Of a stretch of 64,000 nucleotides of DNA, positions 24,432 through 33,540 are shown one piece after another (the first letter of the stretch is position 1; every line of letters begins with the position of its first letter). The DNA comes from Streptomyces sp. NBC_00775. Its GTDB lineage: Bacteria > Actinomycetota > Actinomycetes > Streptomycetales > Streptomycetaceae. A model generated the notes under the pieces. It was not told the origin of the DNA. It worked only from the letters and a program-made list of their open reading frames with translations, and made no database searches. A program made the translations under genes and the position numbers. The DNA is taken from the NCBI RefSeq assembly GCF_036347135.1, contig NZ_CP108938.1, positions 868,001 to 932,000 of the forward strand, written 5' to 3'.

Positions 24432-25835
24432 ATGACCACACCAGACAGTCCACCACGCCCTGTTCAGCCGTCCCGCCGGGGCCTGCTCCGCGCGCTGGTC
24501 GCCCTGCCCGCCACCGCCCTCGTCCTCGGTGAACTGCCCGGACTGCTCGGCACCGCAGCGGCGGCGGCACCCGCCAAGGGTTACGCCACCCGCTACACCA
24601 TCGTGCCGTTCCTCAACAGCGACGACGGCACGGTCAACGTCTACGAGTCCGACGACGCCACCGACTTCCGGCTCCTGAAGGCATCCGCGTACACGCCGCC
24701 CAGCAACCGCATCCGCGACGCCAGCGTGTTCAAGCACACCGACGGCTACTACTACGTCACGTACACCACGCACACCTGGCAGGACGTCAGCACCACCATC
24801 GGCTTCGCCCGCAGCTCCGACCGGGTCAACTGGACGTTCCTGTACGACTACACGGTCCCGATCACCAGCCTGTCCCGCGCCTGGGCGCCGGAGTGGTTCG
24901 TGGACAGCGACGGCAGCGTGAACATCATCGTGTCCTGCTCGCTCACCAGCGACGAGTGGATCTTCACGCCGTATCTGCTGAAGGCCACCAACTCCGCGCT
25001 CACCACGTGGAGTTCACCCGTGGCGCTGTCCGGCATCGGCACCAACCACATCGACACCTTCATCGTGAAGACCGGGTCGACGTACCACGCGTTCACCAAG
25101 AACGAGACGACGAAGTACATCGAGTACGCGACCGCCTCCAGCCTCACCGGCTCGTACACCATCCAGAAGACCGGCGACTGGGCGGGCTGGGGCGGCACCC
25201 GTGAGGGGCCGGCCCTGATCCAGCTCGACAACGGCGGCTGGCGGATCTTCTTCGACGGCTACGGCGACGGCAGTTACTACTACAGCGACAGCTACGACAC
25301 CTTCGCCACCTGGAGCGCCCCGAAGAAGCTGCCGGGCATCTCCGGCACCGCACGCCACTTCACCGTCATCAAGGAGACGGTCTCCGCAGGACCGACCCTG
25401 TCGACCGGCGTCACCCGCTCCCTCCGGTCGGGCAACTACACCACCCGCTACTGGCAGGAGCAGTCCTCCCTGCTCAACCTGCCCGTGGTGACCAGTTCCA
25501 GCACCACCGCGGAGAAGCAGGCGTCCACGTTCACGGTCGTGGCGGGCCTGGCCGACGCGAACGGCTACTCCTTCCGGGACGCGGCGGGCAACTACCTGCG
25601 GCACTACGACTACCGGGGCCGGTTCGACGCCAACGACGGGACGTCGACGTTCGCGAAGGACGCCACCTTCATCGCCCGGACCGGCACGGCGAGCGGCTCG
25701 ATCCGCCTGGAGTCGTACAACTACCCGGGCTACTACCTGCGCCACTACAACTACCAGCTCCGCGTGGACATCGCTGACGGCACCGACCTCTTCCGGCAGG
25801 ACGGCTCCTTCGTCCCCGTCACCGCCTGGGCCTGA
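24432..25835 (+). CDS. secreted GH43-type glycosidase with AbfB (CBM42) domain
   Basis: A 467-residue exported protein, with a Tat-like signal (SRRGLLRALVALPATALVLG) and cleavage near AAAAAP. Residues 50-315 form a five-bladed beta-propeller of the GH43 kind (RIRDASVFKHTDGYYYVTYTTH, SRAWAPEWFVDSDGSVNIIV, WGGTREGPALIQLDNGGWRIFFDG). The C-terminal part (about 330-467) is an AbfB arabinose-binding module with three repeats such as ESYNYPGYYLRHYNYQLRVD. It would act on arabinofuranosyl side chains of plant polysaccharide. The two other GH43 residues cannot be placed by eye with confidence. It is first of three plant-polymer genes on one strand, 29 bp before the next. Confidence 0.8.
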   Translation: MTTPDSPPRPVQPSRRGLLRALVALPATALVLGELPGLLGTAAAAAPAKGYATRYTIVPFLNSDDGTVNVYESDDATDFRLLKASAYTPPSNRIRDASVFKHTDGYYYVTYTTHTWQDVSTTIGFARSSDRVNWTFLYDYTVPITSLSRAWAPEWFVDSDGSVNIIVSCSLTSDEWIFTPYLLKATNSALTTWSSPVALSGIGTNHIDTFIVKTGSTYHAFTKNETTKYIEYATASSLTGSYTIQKTGDWAGWGGTREGPALIQLDNGGWRIFFDGYGDGSYYYSDSYDTFATWSAPKKLPGISGTARHFTVIKETVSAGPTLSTGVTRSLRSGNYTTRYWQEQSSLLNLPVVTSSSTTAEKQASTFTVVAGLADANGYSFRDAAGNYLRHYDYRGRFDANDGTSTFAKDATFIARTGTASGSIRLESYNYPGYYLRHYNYQLRVDIADGTDLFRQDGSFVPVTAWA

Positions 25836-25864
25836 CCGACACCGCACGAGAGAGGGAGACCCCC

Positions 25865-27244
25865 ATGAGTGAAAGCCCGCTCCAGCCGTCCCGCCGCACC
25901 GTGCTCGGGGCGATGGCCGCCCTGACCGCGACCTTCGCCATCGGCTCCACGCCCGCCCGCGCGGCGACCACATCCGCGTACGTGATGGGCTACTTCACCG
26001 AGTCCCCGAGCGGCAACGGCTCCGACTACGGCCTCCACCTGGCCGTCAGCCCCGACTCGCTCCAGTGGACGCCGCTGAACCAGAACAACCCCGTGGTGAC
26101 CCCGACCGAGGGCACCGGCGGACTCCGCGACCCGTTCATCCTGCGCAAGCAGGACGGCACGTTCGTGGTGCTCGCCACCGACCTCAAGGGCACCGACTGG
26201 AGCCTGCAGAGCCAGTACATCCACGTCTGGAACTCCACCGACCTGCGGTCCTTCACCGGCTACCACCGGCTGAAGCTGCACGAGATGGCCACACACAGCT
26301 GGGCACCGGAGGCGTTCTGGGACGCGGGCCGGAGCCAGTACGGGATCGTCTACTCGGCCGTCAACTCCAGTGGCCACAACGTCATCATGGTCAACTACAC
26401 CACCGACTTCGTGACGGTGACGGATGCTCAGGTCTTCTTCGACCCCGGCTACGACATCATCGACGGCGACCTCGCCGTGGGCGTGAACGGTGTCAACTAC
26501 CTGTACTTCAAGAAGGACCAGACGCTGGTGGGCGCCAAGTCCAGCACCCTGGACCCGGGCAGCTTCACCGTGTTCAGCACGCCGGTCGCGCACGGTGGCA
26601 CCGAGGCGCCGATCCTCGTCAAGTCCCAGACAACCAGCGCTTGGTACCTCTGGGGAGACACCTATACGCCGAACGGCGTCTTCTACGCCTGGCAGTCGAC
26701 CGATCTCTCCACCGGCACCTGGACGGCGGTCGACCAGAAGCTCTACACCCAGCCGCTCAACTCCAAGCACGGCACCATCCAGCCCATCACGACGACGGAG
26801 TACAACAACCTGCTGGCCGCGTACGGAGCGCCTGCCTGGAACCGGCTGAAGTCGTACAACTACCCGGACCGGTACGTCCGTCACTCCAACTACGTCGGCC
26901 GCATCGACGCGTACCCGTTCGACCCGTACACCGACTCCCAGTGGAAGCTCGTGCCCGGTCTGGCCGACAGCTCCGGAGTGTCCTTCCAGTCGGTGAACTA
27001 CCCGACCCGCTATCTGCGGCACTCCGACTACCAGTTGGTGCTGGACGTGAACGACAGCACCACGACGTTCGCCCAGGACGCCACGTTCTACCGGACCGCG
27101 GGGCTGGCCGACACCTCGTGGTCATCCTTCCGCTCCTACAACTACCCCACGCGTTACATCCGTCACTCAAACTACGTACTGCGCATCGATCCGATCTCCA
27201 CCTCCACGGAAAAGTCCGACGCGACGTTCTCGGTCGGCTACTGA
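25865..27244 (+). CDS. second secreted GH43 glycosidase with AbfB domain
   Basis: A 459-residue exported protein with a Tat-like signal (SRRTVLGAMAALTATFAIG). The catalytic propeller shows GGLRDPFILRKQDGTFVVLATDL (with the family Asp), THSWAPEAFWD and GGTEAPILVKS (candidate acid/base Glu). The AbfB module has three blades, SYNYPDRYVRHSNYVGRID, SVNYPTRYLRHSDYQLVLD and SYNYPTRYIRHSNYVLRID. It shares architecture with the upstream gene but differs widely in sequence, so the pair is an old duplication or two recruited genes. Predicted alpha-L-arabinofuranosidase or arabinanase. Confidence 0.85.
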   Translation: MSESPLQPSRRTVLGAMAALTATFAIGSTPARAATTSAYVMGYFTESPSGNGSDYGLHLAVSPDSLQWTPLNQNNPVVTPTEGTGGLRDPFILRKQDGTFVVLATDLKGTDWSLQSQYIHVWNSTDLRSFTGYHRLKLHEMATHSWAPEAFWDAGRSQYGIVYSAVNSSGHNVIMVNYTTDFVTVTDAQVFFDPGYDIIDGDLAVGVNGVNYLYFKKDQTLVGAKSSTLDPGSFTVFSTPVAHGGTEAPILVKSQTTSAWYLWGDTYTPNGVFYAWQSTDLSTGTWTAVDQKLYTQPLNSKHGTIQPITTTEYNNLLAAYGAPAWNRLKSYNYPDRYVRHSNYVGRIDAYPFDPYTDSQWKLVPGLADSSGVSFQSVNYPTRYLRHSDYQLVLDVNDSTTTFAQDATFYRTAGLADTSWSSFRSYNYPTRYIRHSNYVLRIDPISTSTEKSDATFSVGY

Positions 27245-27273
27245 CCCCCCTTCGTCCCCAGGAGGCACCCCCC

Positions 27274-28623
27274 ATGTCCCCCCTCCGCAGAGTTCTCGCC
27301 TGTCTGGCAGCGACAACGGCCGCTGTCGGCGGGCTCACGGCGATCGCCTCCCCCGCGGCCGCCGCCGACTCGGGCACCTTCAGCGTGCTCAGCTACAACG
27401 TCGCCGGACTGCCGGAGAGCCTCTCCAGCGCGTCCACGCCCCGCGACACGAGCACCACGGCGATCGGCCAGCGGATCGCCCCGTACGACATCGTCCACGT
27501 CGAGGAGGACTTCAACTACCACGCCTACCTCTACGCGGCCGACACCGCGCACGCCTACCGCACCCCCACCAGCGGCGGCGCCGGCATAGGCAGCGGACTC
27601 AACACCCTCTCGAAGATCTCCTACGACACCGACGACTTCGAGCGGGTCGGCTGGAACTCCTGCCAGATCGACTCGGGTGACTGCCTGACGCCCAAGGGCT
27701 TCACCTTCATGCGGGAGCGCCTCGCCGAGGGCGTGTACGTGGACTTCTACAACCTGCACACCAACGCCGGTACGAACGACGGTGACCTGGCCTCCCGCGC
27801 GGACAACCTCAACCAGCTCACCGCGTTCATCAAGAGCCACTCGGCGGGCAACGCCGTCGTCGTCATGGGTGACACCAACACCCGCTACACCCGCTCCGGT
27901 GACACCATCGCCGAGTTCGGCGCGGCCAACGGTCTGACCGACGCCTGGGTGCAGCTCATCCGCGGCGGCACCCCGCCCGTCAAGGGCAGCGACGCGCTGG
28001 TCTGCGACCAGACCGGGGCCACCGTGCCCAACACCTGCGAGGTCGTCGACAAGATCCTCTACCGGGGCAGCAAGCTCGTCTCGCTGAACGCCACCGGCTA
28101 CAACAACGAGCACGCGAGCTTCCTGACCTCCGACGGGCTGATGCTCTCCGACCACGACCCGATCACCGCGAAGTTCAGCTGGTCGCGCACCTCCGCCTTC
28201 CAGCTGAGCGACCAGTTCGGCGGCCCGCACGGGGACTACTTCAACGACATCGACAGCGTGCCCGCGGGCGCCCGGGCCATCACCGTCTCGCTGCACGCCG
28301 GTTCCCGCGTCGACCAGATGGGGCTGACGCTCAGCAACGGCACGACGCTGGCGCACGGGGGCACGGGCGGCACCGCCTCGTCACTCACCCTCGGCAGCGG
28401 CGAGTACGTCACGTCGGCGCAGCTGTGCGAGGGCCAGAAGGACAGCCAGACGAGGATCTTCTACGCCAAGTTCACCACCAACCTCGGCCGCACTCTCGCG
28501 GGCGGCACGACGACGTCGGACTGCGTCACGCGCACCGCGCCGTCGGGCTGGCAGATCGCCGGCTTCCACGGCCGCACGGGCGACGAGGTCGACAAGATCG
28601 GCTTCATCTACACCCAGCGCTGA
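27274..28623 (+). CDS. secreted endonuclease/exonuclease/phosphatase-fold protein with jacalin-like domain
   Basis: A 449-residue exported protein. The signal peptide (residues 1-31) ends in AAAADS. Residues 35-305 carry the EEP metal-dependent phosphodiesterase motifs: SVLSYNVAGLP, IVHVEEDF (metal Glu), FYNLHTNAG, VVMGDTNTRY, and SDHDPITAKF at the end (catalytic Asp-His). Residues 315-449 look like a jacalin-type beta-prism lectin (FGGPHGDYFNDIDSVP, VDQMGLTLSNGTTLAHGG, ITVSLHAGS). Sphingomyelinase, phospholipase or nuclease activity is possible. GGAGG precedes ATG 27274. It follows the GH43 genes by 29 bp and ends at a strong terminator. Confidence 0.78.
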   Translation: MSPLRRVLACLAATTAAVGGLTAIASPAAAADSGTFSVLSYNVAGLPESLSSASTPRDTSTTAIGQRIAPYDIVHVEEDFNYHAYLYAADTAHAYRTPTSGGAGIGSGLNTLSKISYDTDDFERVGWNSCQIDSGDCLTPKGFTFMRERLAEGVYVDFYNLHTNAGTNDGDLASRADNLNQLTAFIKSHSAGNAVVVMGDTNTRYTRSGDTIAEFGAANGLTDAWVQLIRGGTPPVKGSDALVCDQTGATVPNTCEVVDKILYRGSKLVSLNATGYNNEHASFLTSDGLMLSDHDPITAKFSWSRTSAFQLSDQFGGPHGDYFNDIDSVPAGARAITVSLHAGSRVDQMGLTLSNGTTLAHGGTGGTASSLTLGSGEYVTSAQLCEGQKDSQTRIFYAKFTTNLGRTLAGGTTTSDCVTRTAPSGWQIAGFHGRTGDEVDKIGFIYTQR

Positions 28624-28642
28624 CCGTTCTCCGTACCCGGCA

Positions 28643-28688
28643 ACGGCCCTCCCCGCCACACTCGTTCACGCGTGGCGGGGAGGGCCGT
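28643..28688. terminator. 17-bp perfect stem terminator
   Basis: ACGGCCCTCCCCGCCAC (28643-28659) pairs with GTGGCGGGGAGGGCCGT (28672-28688), loop 12 nt. It separates the convergent EEP-jacalin gene and the secreted hydrolase-like gene and can serve both. Confidence 0.8.
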
Positions 28689-28703
28689 GTGTGTGGTGCT
28701 ACC

Positions 28704-29642
28704 TCACGAAGAGAGCCACTCGGTGGCGTTCAGCGCGAGCGAGGCGTTCGTGGCGCCGGTGTCGTTCCAGCCGTCGTACAGCGTGTTGCCGGACTGGCCG
28801 GTGCCGTCGTCGATCGGCGAACTGTCGCCCCAGAAGGCGACCTTGCCGCTGCCGAAGGTGCTGGTGGCGAAGAACGCGCCGGTGTTGCCGGAGTAACCGC
28901 TGCGGTAGAGCAGGCCCTTGACGGCGGAGTTGTCGGCGGGCTTGAGCGTGGCCGTCGTACCACTGGCGATCAGGCTCTTGGTGACCGTGCCGAACGAGCC
29001 GTGCAGGACCGCGTTGGTGCTGTCCGATATCGCCGCGGGGTAGCCGGAGCTGATGCTCAGCGAGTCGATGGAGAAGCCGAACGGGTCGGTGGCGTCGACG
29101 CTGTTGTTGGTCATCAGGTCGTTGAGGATCTCGACCGCGTCGTAACCGTCGCTGTTGCGGTCGGCGCCGGTGTGGTCGGAGATCATGAACAGACCGCCGC
29201 CGTTCTTCACGAACGTCATGATCGCGGTCTTCTCGGCGGTCGTGAAGAGGGTGTTCGGCTCGGGCAGCACCAGGGTGTCGAAGTTCGACAGGTCGGTCGC
29301 GGCCGTACCGCCGTACGTCAGCTTGGAGCCCGAAGGCAGCGTGTCCAGCGAGTAGTCGCCGGTCTGCTGCAGCGCCACGCCCCAGGACGAGAGAGCGCCG
29401 GTCCAGTCCGTCTCGGAGGACGGGGAGGAGTCCTGGCCGAGCGGGTCGGGCTGGCTGGTGGAGATGATCCAGTCGGCGTTGCCGGCCGTCTCGGCGTGGC
29501 CGTTGTCGAACAGGACGCGGTGCGTGGTGGCCGCGTGGGCGGGGGCGGCCGAGGTCGTCTGGAGTGCGGCGCCCGTGAGCAGCACGCCGAGCGCGGTGAG
29601 AGCGGTGGCGAGTCTGTGGCGGGGCTTGGTGGGGGTGAGCAT
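28704..29642 (-). CDS. secreted hydrolase-like protein (glutamine-amidotransferase-like fold)
   Basis: A 312-residue exported protein. The signal peptide (HRLATALTALGVLLTGAALQTTSAAPAHA) ends near residue 36. The mature part starts THRVLFDNGHAETAGNADWIIS and includes SNFDTLVLPEPNTLFTTAEKTAIMTFVKNGGGLFMISDHTGAD, the pattern of ThuA/GATase-like domains in which an internal glycine loop presents a catalytic site, though I see no clear Cys nucleophile. Activity is not assigned. ATG 29642 has GGAGG 8 nt upstream. It is convergent with the EEP-jacalin gene, and 211 bp without a recognised feature separate it from the sigma factor gene. Confidence 0.65.
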   Translation of the reverse strand: MLTPTKPRHRLATALTALGVLLTGAALQTTSAAPAHAATTHRVLFDNGHAETAGNADWIISTSQPDPLGQDSSPSSETDWTGALSSWGVALQQTGDYSLDTLPSGSKLTYGGTAATDLSNFDTLVLPEPNTLFTTAEKTAIMTFVKNGGGLFMISDHTGADRNSDGYDAVEILNDLMTNNSVDATDPFGFSIDSLSISSGYPAAISDSTNAVLHGSFGTVTKSLIASGTTATLKPADNSAVKGLLYRSGYSGNTGAFFATSTFGSGKVAFWGDSSPIDDGTGQSGNTLYDGWNDTGATNASLALNATEWLSS

Positions 29643-29853
29643 CCGGCATTCCTCCATGAGTGGGGGGACGGTGGAAGAGGCGGTGCGGGTCGCCGATCTG
29701 CGCGCGTAGAACGGCCGTTGAACAACTGCCGCTCGACACAGGCGTGGACAGTACACACAAGATCACGGGCACCGGGAGACCCGTACGCCACTTCTTAGAA
29801 AGCTCTTACCGTGCGACACAACCACCCCACGGCAAGGGTGAATTGACGCTCCG

Positions 29854-30405
29854 TCAGGAAACGTCGGCCAGCCAGGGCCTGACCTGCTTGCGCGCCTCGT
29901 GGAGACGCGACTTGAGCGTGCCGATCGGGATGCCGACGCGCTCGGCGACCTCGGCGTACTCCAGCTGGCAGATGTCCCGGTAGACCAACGGCGCGACCAG
30001 GTGCGGATGTTCGCGCTCCAGTCGCTCCAGCGCCTCCAGGAGGTCGACCCGGGAGCCGGCGATGACGCTCGTGGTGCGCGGATCGACATGCTGCGACGCG
30101 TCGATCGCGCCCGGCTGCTCGGCCGCGCGCCGCTTCAGCTCGCGGTACTTCTGGCGGGCGCAGTTGGCGACGACCGTGTACAGCCAGGTGCTGAACCGGC
30201 TGCGGCCCTCGAAGGTGGTGATCTTCCGGGCCACTTGGAGGAGCACGTCCTGGGCCGCCTCCTCGGCGTCCTCACGGCAGGGCAGGAAACGACCGCAGCG
30301 CCGTACCACCTCGGGCCGGACCTTCTGGAGCAGCGCGTTCAGTGCCGGCCCGTCACCGGCGGCCGCACGCAGAGCGAGCTCCTCGGTCTCCGCCACGTCC
30401 TGCAC
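29854..30405 (-). CDS. ECF-type RNA polymerase sigma factor
   Basis: A 183-residue sigma factor. Region 2 is visible as EDAEEAAQDVLLQVARKITTFEGRSRFSTWLYTVVANCARQKYREL and region 4 as HPHLVAPLVYRDICQLEYAEVAERVGIPIGTLKSRLHEARKQVR. GTG 30405 has GAGGGGAG 6 nt upstream; the longer frame is not sigma-like. It lies 70 bp after the multidomain PP2C phosphatase gene on the same strand, so partner switching (phosphatase freeing an anti-sigma system) could control it, though no anti-sigma gene is adjacent. Confidence 0.88.
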   Translation of the reverse strand: MQDVAETEELALRAAAGDGPALNALLQKVRPEVVRRCGRFLPCREDAEEAAQDVLLQVARKITTFEGRSRFSTWLYTVVANCARQKYRELKRRAAEQPGAIDASQHVDPRTTSVIAGSRVDLLEALERLEREHPHLVAPLVYRDICQLEYAEVAERVGIPIGTLKSRLHEARKQVRPWLADVS

Positions 30406-30475
30406 CGGTCGCTCCCCTCGGTGTCGATCAGAGGCCAGGCATCCTATCCGCCCGCCGCCCGCTGCACGCCGGGGC

Positions 30476-33220
30476 TTACTGGCCGGCCGCGCCCTCGTCC
30501 AGGGGGTCGTCCGCGTCAACCGGTGTCAGGCCGGGTTCCTCGATGGCGTCCGGCAGCGCCTGTTCGGCCCAGATCACCTTGCCCTGGGGGGTGTACCGGG
30601 TGCCCCAGCGCTCGGTCATCTGCGCCACCAGGAACAGGCCCCGGCCTCCCTCGTCCATCGTCGCGGCGTACCGCAGATGGGGCGAGGTGCTGCTGCCGTC
30701 GGCCACCTCACAGATCAGCGTGCGGTCGAGGATCAGCCGCACGTGGATCGGCTCGGAGGCATAGCGGATGGCGTTGGTGACGAGCTCGCTCAGGACGAGC
30801 TCCATGCTGAAGCCGAGCTCGGACAGGCCCCACTCGTCCAGCTTCTGGGACATGACGTCGCGCATCCCCGCGACGGCGGCCGGGTCGAGCGGCACATCCC
30901 AGTCGGCGATCCGGTCGGGCGCCAGCACCCGGGTGCGGGCGATGAGCAGGGCGACGTCGTCCTGGGGACGCCCGGGCAGCAGCTCGTCCAGCACGGCCTG
31001 GCAGCTGTCCTCGGGTGACCGGTCGGGGTGGCCCGCCAGCGCATCACGCAGCAGCTCCATTCCCACGTCCAGGTCGCGCCTGCGGTCCTCGATGAGGCCG
31101 TCGGTGTAGAGCACGAGCTGGGTGCCCTCCGCGAGGTCCAGCTCGGCGGTCTGGAACGGCATACCGCCGAGGCCGAGGGGAGGCCCGGCCGGCAGGTCCG
31201 CGAAGGTGACGGTTCCGTCGGGGTGGACGAGCGCCGGGGCCAGATGCCCCGCACTCGCCATGGCGCAACGGCGCGTCACGGGGTCGTAGATCGCGTACAG
31301 GCAGGTGGCGCCCACGACGCCCGCGGCACGCTCCGTACCCGCCTCGTCCTCGTCGATGCGGCCGACCAGGTCGTCCACATGGCTCAGCAGTTCGTCGGGC
31401 GGCAGATCCAGTGTGGAGAAGTTGTGCACCGCGGTGCGCAGCCGCCCCATCGTGGCGGCGGCATGGAGGCCGTGGCCGACCACATCGCCGACGACCAGCG
31501 CCACCCGGCCCCCCGGCAGCGGAATCACATCGAACCAGTCTCCGCTCACGCCCGACTGGGCGGGGAGGTAGCGGTAGCCGACGTCGAGGGCGCTCTGCTC
31601 GGGCAGGGCCCGCGGCAGCAGGCTGCGCTGGAGGGTGACCGCCAGGGCGTGCTCGCGGGTGTAGCGGCGGGCGTTGTCGATGCTGACCGCGGCCCGGGCC
31701 ACCAGTTCCTCCGCCAGTGACAGCTCCTCCTCGTCGAAGGGCTCGTGCTGCTCGCAGCGCCAGAAGTTGGCCATGCCCAGCACGACACCGCGGGCCTGGA
31801 TCGGAGCGGTGATGAGGGAATGGATGCCGTAGTCCATGATCGCCTTGGTGCGCTCCGGGTCCTGCGCGTGCCAGCCCGTGGCGGTCGACAAGTCGGCCAC
31901 CAGCTCGGAGTGGCCACTGCCGTAACCGCGCGCCTGAGGCGTGGAAGGCAGAAAGTTGATCAGCCGGCCCATCTCATAGAGCGGATGGTCGTCTCGGATG
32001 CCGCACACGGCCGTGCGTCGCATATCCGTTGCCGTGGGCGCCGGCTCCTCGCCGTGCAGCACGGCGTCGGCCAGGTCCACGGTGACGTAGTCGGCGAAGC
32101 GGGGGACGGCGACCCGCGCCAGCTCGTCGGCGGTGCCGAGCACGTCCAGGGTGGTGCCGATGCCGAGTCCGGCGTCGTACAGCAGCTTGAGCCGCTCCCG
32201 TGCTACCTCCGCCCTGCCGGTCAATGCCTGGAGCTCGGTGGAGTCACGCAGCGTCACCACCGTTCCCTTGGGACCTCCGCCGCGATCCGTGGGGCGCTGG
32301 TTGACCGCCAGCAACCGCTCTCCGGCGAAGTGCACCTCGTCAGTGGCCTCGCGCCCGGAGACGAGCAGCTCCATCGTCTCGGGGTCGAGGCTCGACAGCT
32401 CGGACACGAGCCGTCCCTCGACGTCCGGGGGCAGCTCCAGCAGCCGTCTGGCCTCGTCGTTCGCCAGCAGCAGTCGCCCGTCGCCGGCGACGATGAGCAC
32501 CCCTTCGCGCACGGAGTGCAGCACCGCGTCGTGGTGGTCGTACATGCGGGTCATCTCGTCCGGGGCCAGGCTGTGGGTCTGCCGTCGCAGCCGCTTGGCC
32601 ACCAGTACCGTCCCGCCGGTGGCCACCAGGAGCGCCCCGGCCCCGGCGCCCAGGATGATCGGTAGCTGCCGGTCGACCTGATTGGTCACGTTCTTGACCT
32701 TCAGCCCGGCGGAGACGAGGCCCACCACCTTGCCCTTCAAGTCATCGATCGGGACCGTGGCCTGCACCTCCTGGCCGAGCGGGCCGTGGACGCTTTCCAC
32801 GTAGACCTTGCCCGCCAGCGACGGCCCGATGGTGCCCACGAACCGCTTTCCGATCCGGCTCGGCAGGGGGTGGGTGTAGCGGATGCCATGGGTGTCCATG
32901 ACCACGATGAAGTCGACTCCGGCAGCCTTGCGCGCCGCCTCGGTGAGCGGCTGGAGAATCTTGCTCGGGTCGGGGGTCTGCAGTGCCGCGAGGACACCGG
33001 GAGAGTGCGCAAAGGTCTCCGCCACGGCCACGGAGCGGCGCCTGGCCTCGGCGTTGGTGTCCCGCTTCGACTGCAGGGCGACGGCGAACACGCCGCAGGC
33101 CACGAGCACCACGACCAGCGCCACCTGGAGAACGAGCACCTGCCCGGCAACGCTTCGCGGGCTCCTGCTCACCAGTGACTTCAGCGATTTGCGTCGAAAA
33201 AGGGCGAAAAAGCTCGCCAT
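30476..33220 (-). CDS. multidomain membrane sensor PP2C phosphatase with ATPase domain
   Basis: A 914-residue protein. Two membrane helices (about 26-46 and 186-207) flank an extracytoplasmic sensor of the sCache/CitA kind (FIVVMDTHGIRYTHPLPSRIGKRF). Then come a PAS domain (about 225-335), a GAF domain (about 345-500), a SpoIIE/RsbU-type PP2C phosphatase (VSGDWFDVIPLPGGRVALVVGDVVGHG, YTDGLIEDRRRDLDVGM) and a C-terminal HATPase of the anti-sigma kinase type (LVLSELVTNAIRYAS, DEGGRGLFLVAQM). Such proteins both dephosphorylate anti-anti-sigma factors and may phosphorylate them. An inverted repeat, CTGGT-N11-ACCAG (33236-33256), and a TAGAAA -10 lie just upstream. Confidence 0.9.
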   Translation of the reverse strand: MASFFALFRRKSLKSLVSRSPRSVAGQVLVLQVALVVVLVACGVFAVALQSKRDTNAEARRRSVAVAETFAHSPGVLAALQTPDPSKILQPLTEAARKAAGVDFIVVMDTHGIRYTHPLPSRIGKRFVGTIGPSLAGKVYVESVHGPLGQEVQATVPIDDLKGKVVGLVSAGLKVKNVTNQVDRQLPIILGAGAGALLVATGGTVLVAKRLRRQTHSLAPDEMTRMYDHHDAVLHSVREGVLIVAGDGRLLLANDEARRLLELPPDVEGRLVSELSSLDPETMELLVSGREATDEVHFAGERLLAVNQRPTDRGGGPKGTVVTLRDSTELQALTGRAEVARERLKLLYDAGLGIGTTLDVLGTADELARVAVPRFADYVTVDLADAVLHGEEPAPTATDMRRTAVCGIRDDHPLYEMGRLINFLPSTPQARGYGSGHSELVADLSTATGWHAQDPERTKAIMDYGIHSLITAPIQARGVVLGMANFWRCEQHEPFDEEELSLAEELVARAAVSIDNARRYTREHALAVTLQRSLLPRALPEQSALDVGYRYLPAQSGVSGDWFDVIPLPGGRVALVVGDVVGHGLHAAATMGRLRTAVHNFSTLDLPPDELLSHVDDLVGRIDEDEAGTERAAGVVGATCLYAIYDPVTRRCAMASAGHLAPALVHPDGTVTFADLPAGPPLGLGGMPFQTAELDLAEGTQLVLYTDGLIEDRRRDLDVGMELLRDALAGHPDRSPEDSCQAVLDELLPGRPQDDVALLIARTRVLAPDRIADWDVPLDPAAVAGMRDVMSQKLDEWGLSELGFSMELVLSELVTNAIRYASEPIHVRLILDRTLICEVADGSSTSPHLRYAATMDEGGRGLFLVAQMTERWGTRYTPQGKVIWAEQALPDAIEEPGLTPVDADDPLDEGAAGQ

Positions 33221-33540
33221 GCGACCTTTCTAGCACTGGTGATCCCGAGTGACCAGAGCTCGCCCGAGGAGCGATGCCCACCCGGATCCCCCTCGGGCGA
33301 CCGCTCGGGCATGTACCGCACGGCTTCCACCCTGTGGCCACCACGGCGCCCCGGCCGACGGAAATCCTGGACGCTCCCGTACCGCTTCCCGACCGCGCCG
33401 TCGGCCGGACGAGAACGGGCGGCGGGGCGATCGAGGCAGTGGGCGGCAACAGGTGGATGCGGGCGTGCGCCCCTGATCGCCGCACCTAAAGCATGATCCC
33501 CCCGAGCCCAATGTCGGCTTTGACCGATACAATGCACTTT
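33221..33540. other. 320-bp divergent intergenic region between two PP2C genes
   Basis: Contains, near the left gene, CTGGT...ACCAG (33236-33256) overlapping its promoter, where GGTCAC and TAGAAA are 16 nt apart on the minus strand, an ECF-like spacing. A 10-bp inverted repeat TCGCCCGAGG/CCTCGGGCGA is at 33260-33269/33291-33300. At the right, TACAAT (33528-33533) is 7 nt before GTG 33541. No gene is seen between. Confidence 0.5.

Noticed and set aside
33260..33300. A 10-bp inverted repeat TCGCCCGAGG/CCTCGGGCGA in the PP2C divergent region
   Set aside because: It could form a hairpin, but the 21-nt loop, GC richness and distance from either start make chance likely. It is only mentioned in the gap entry.
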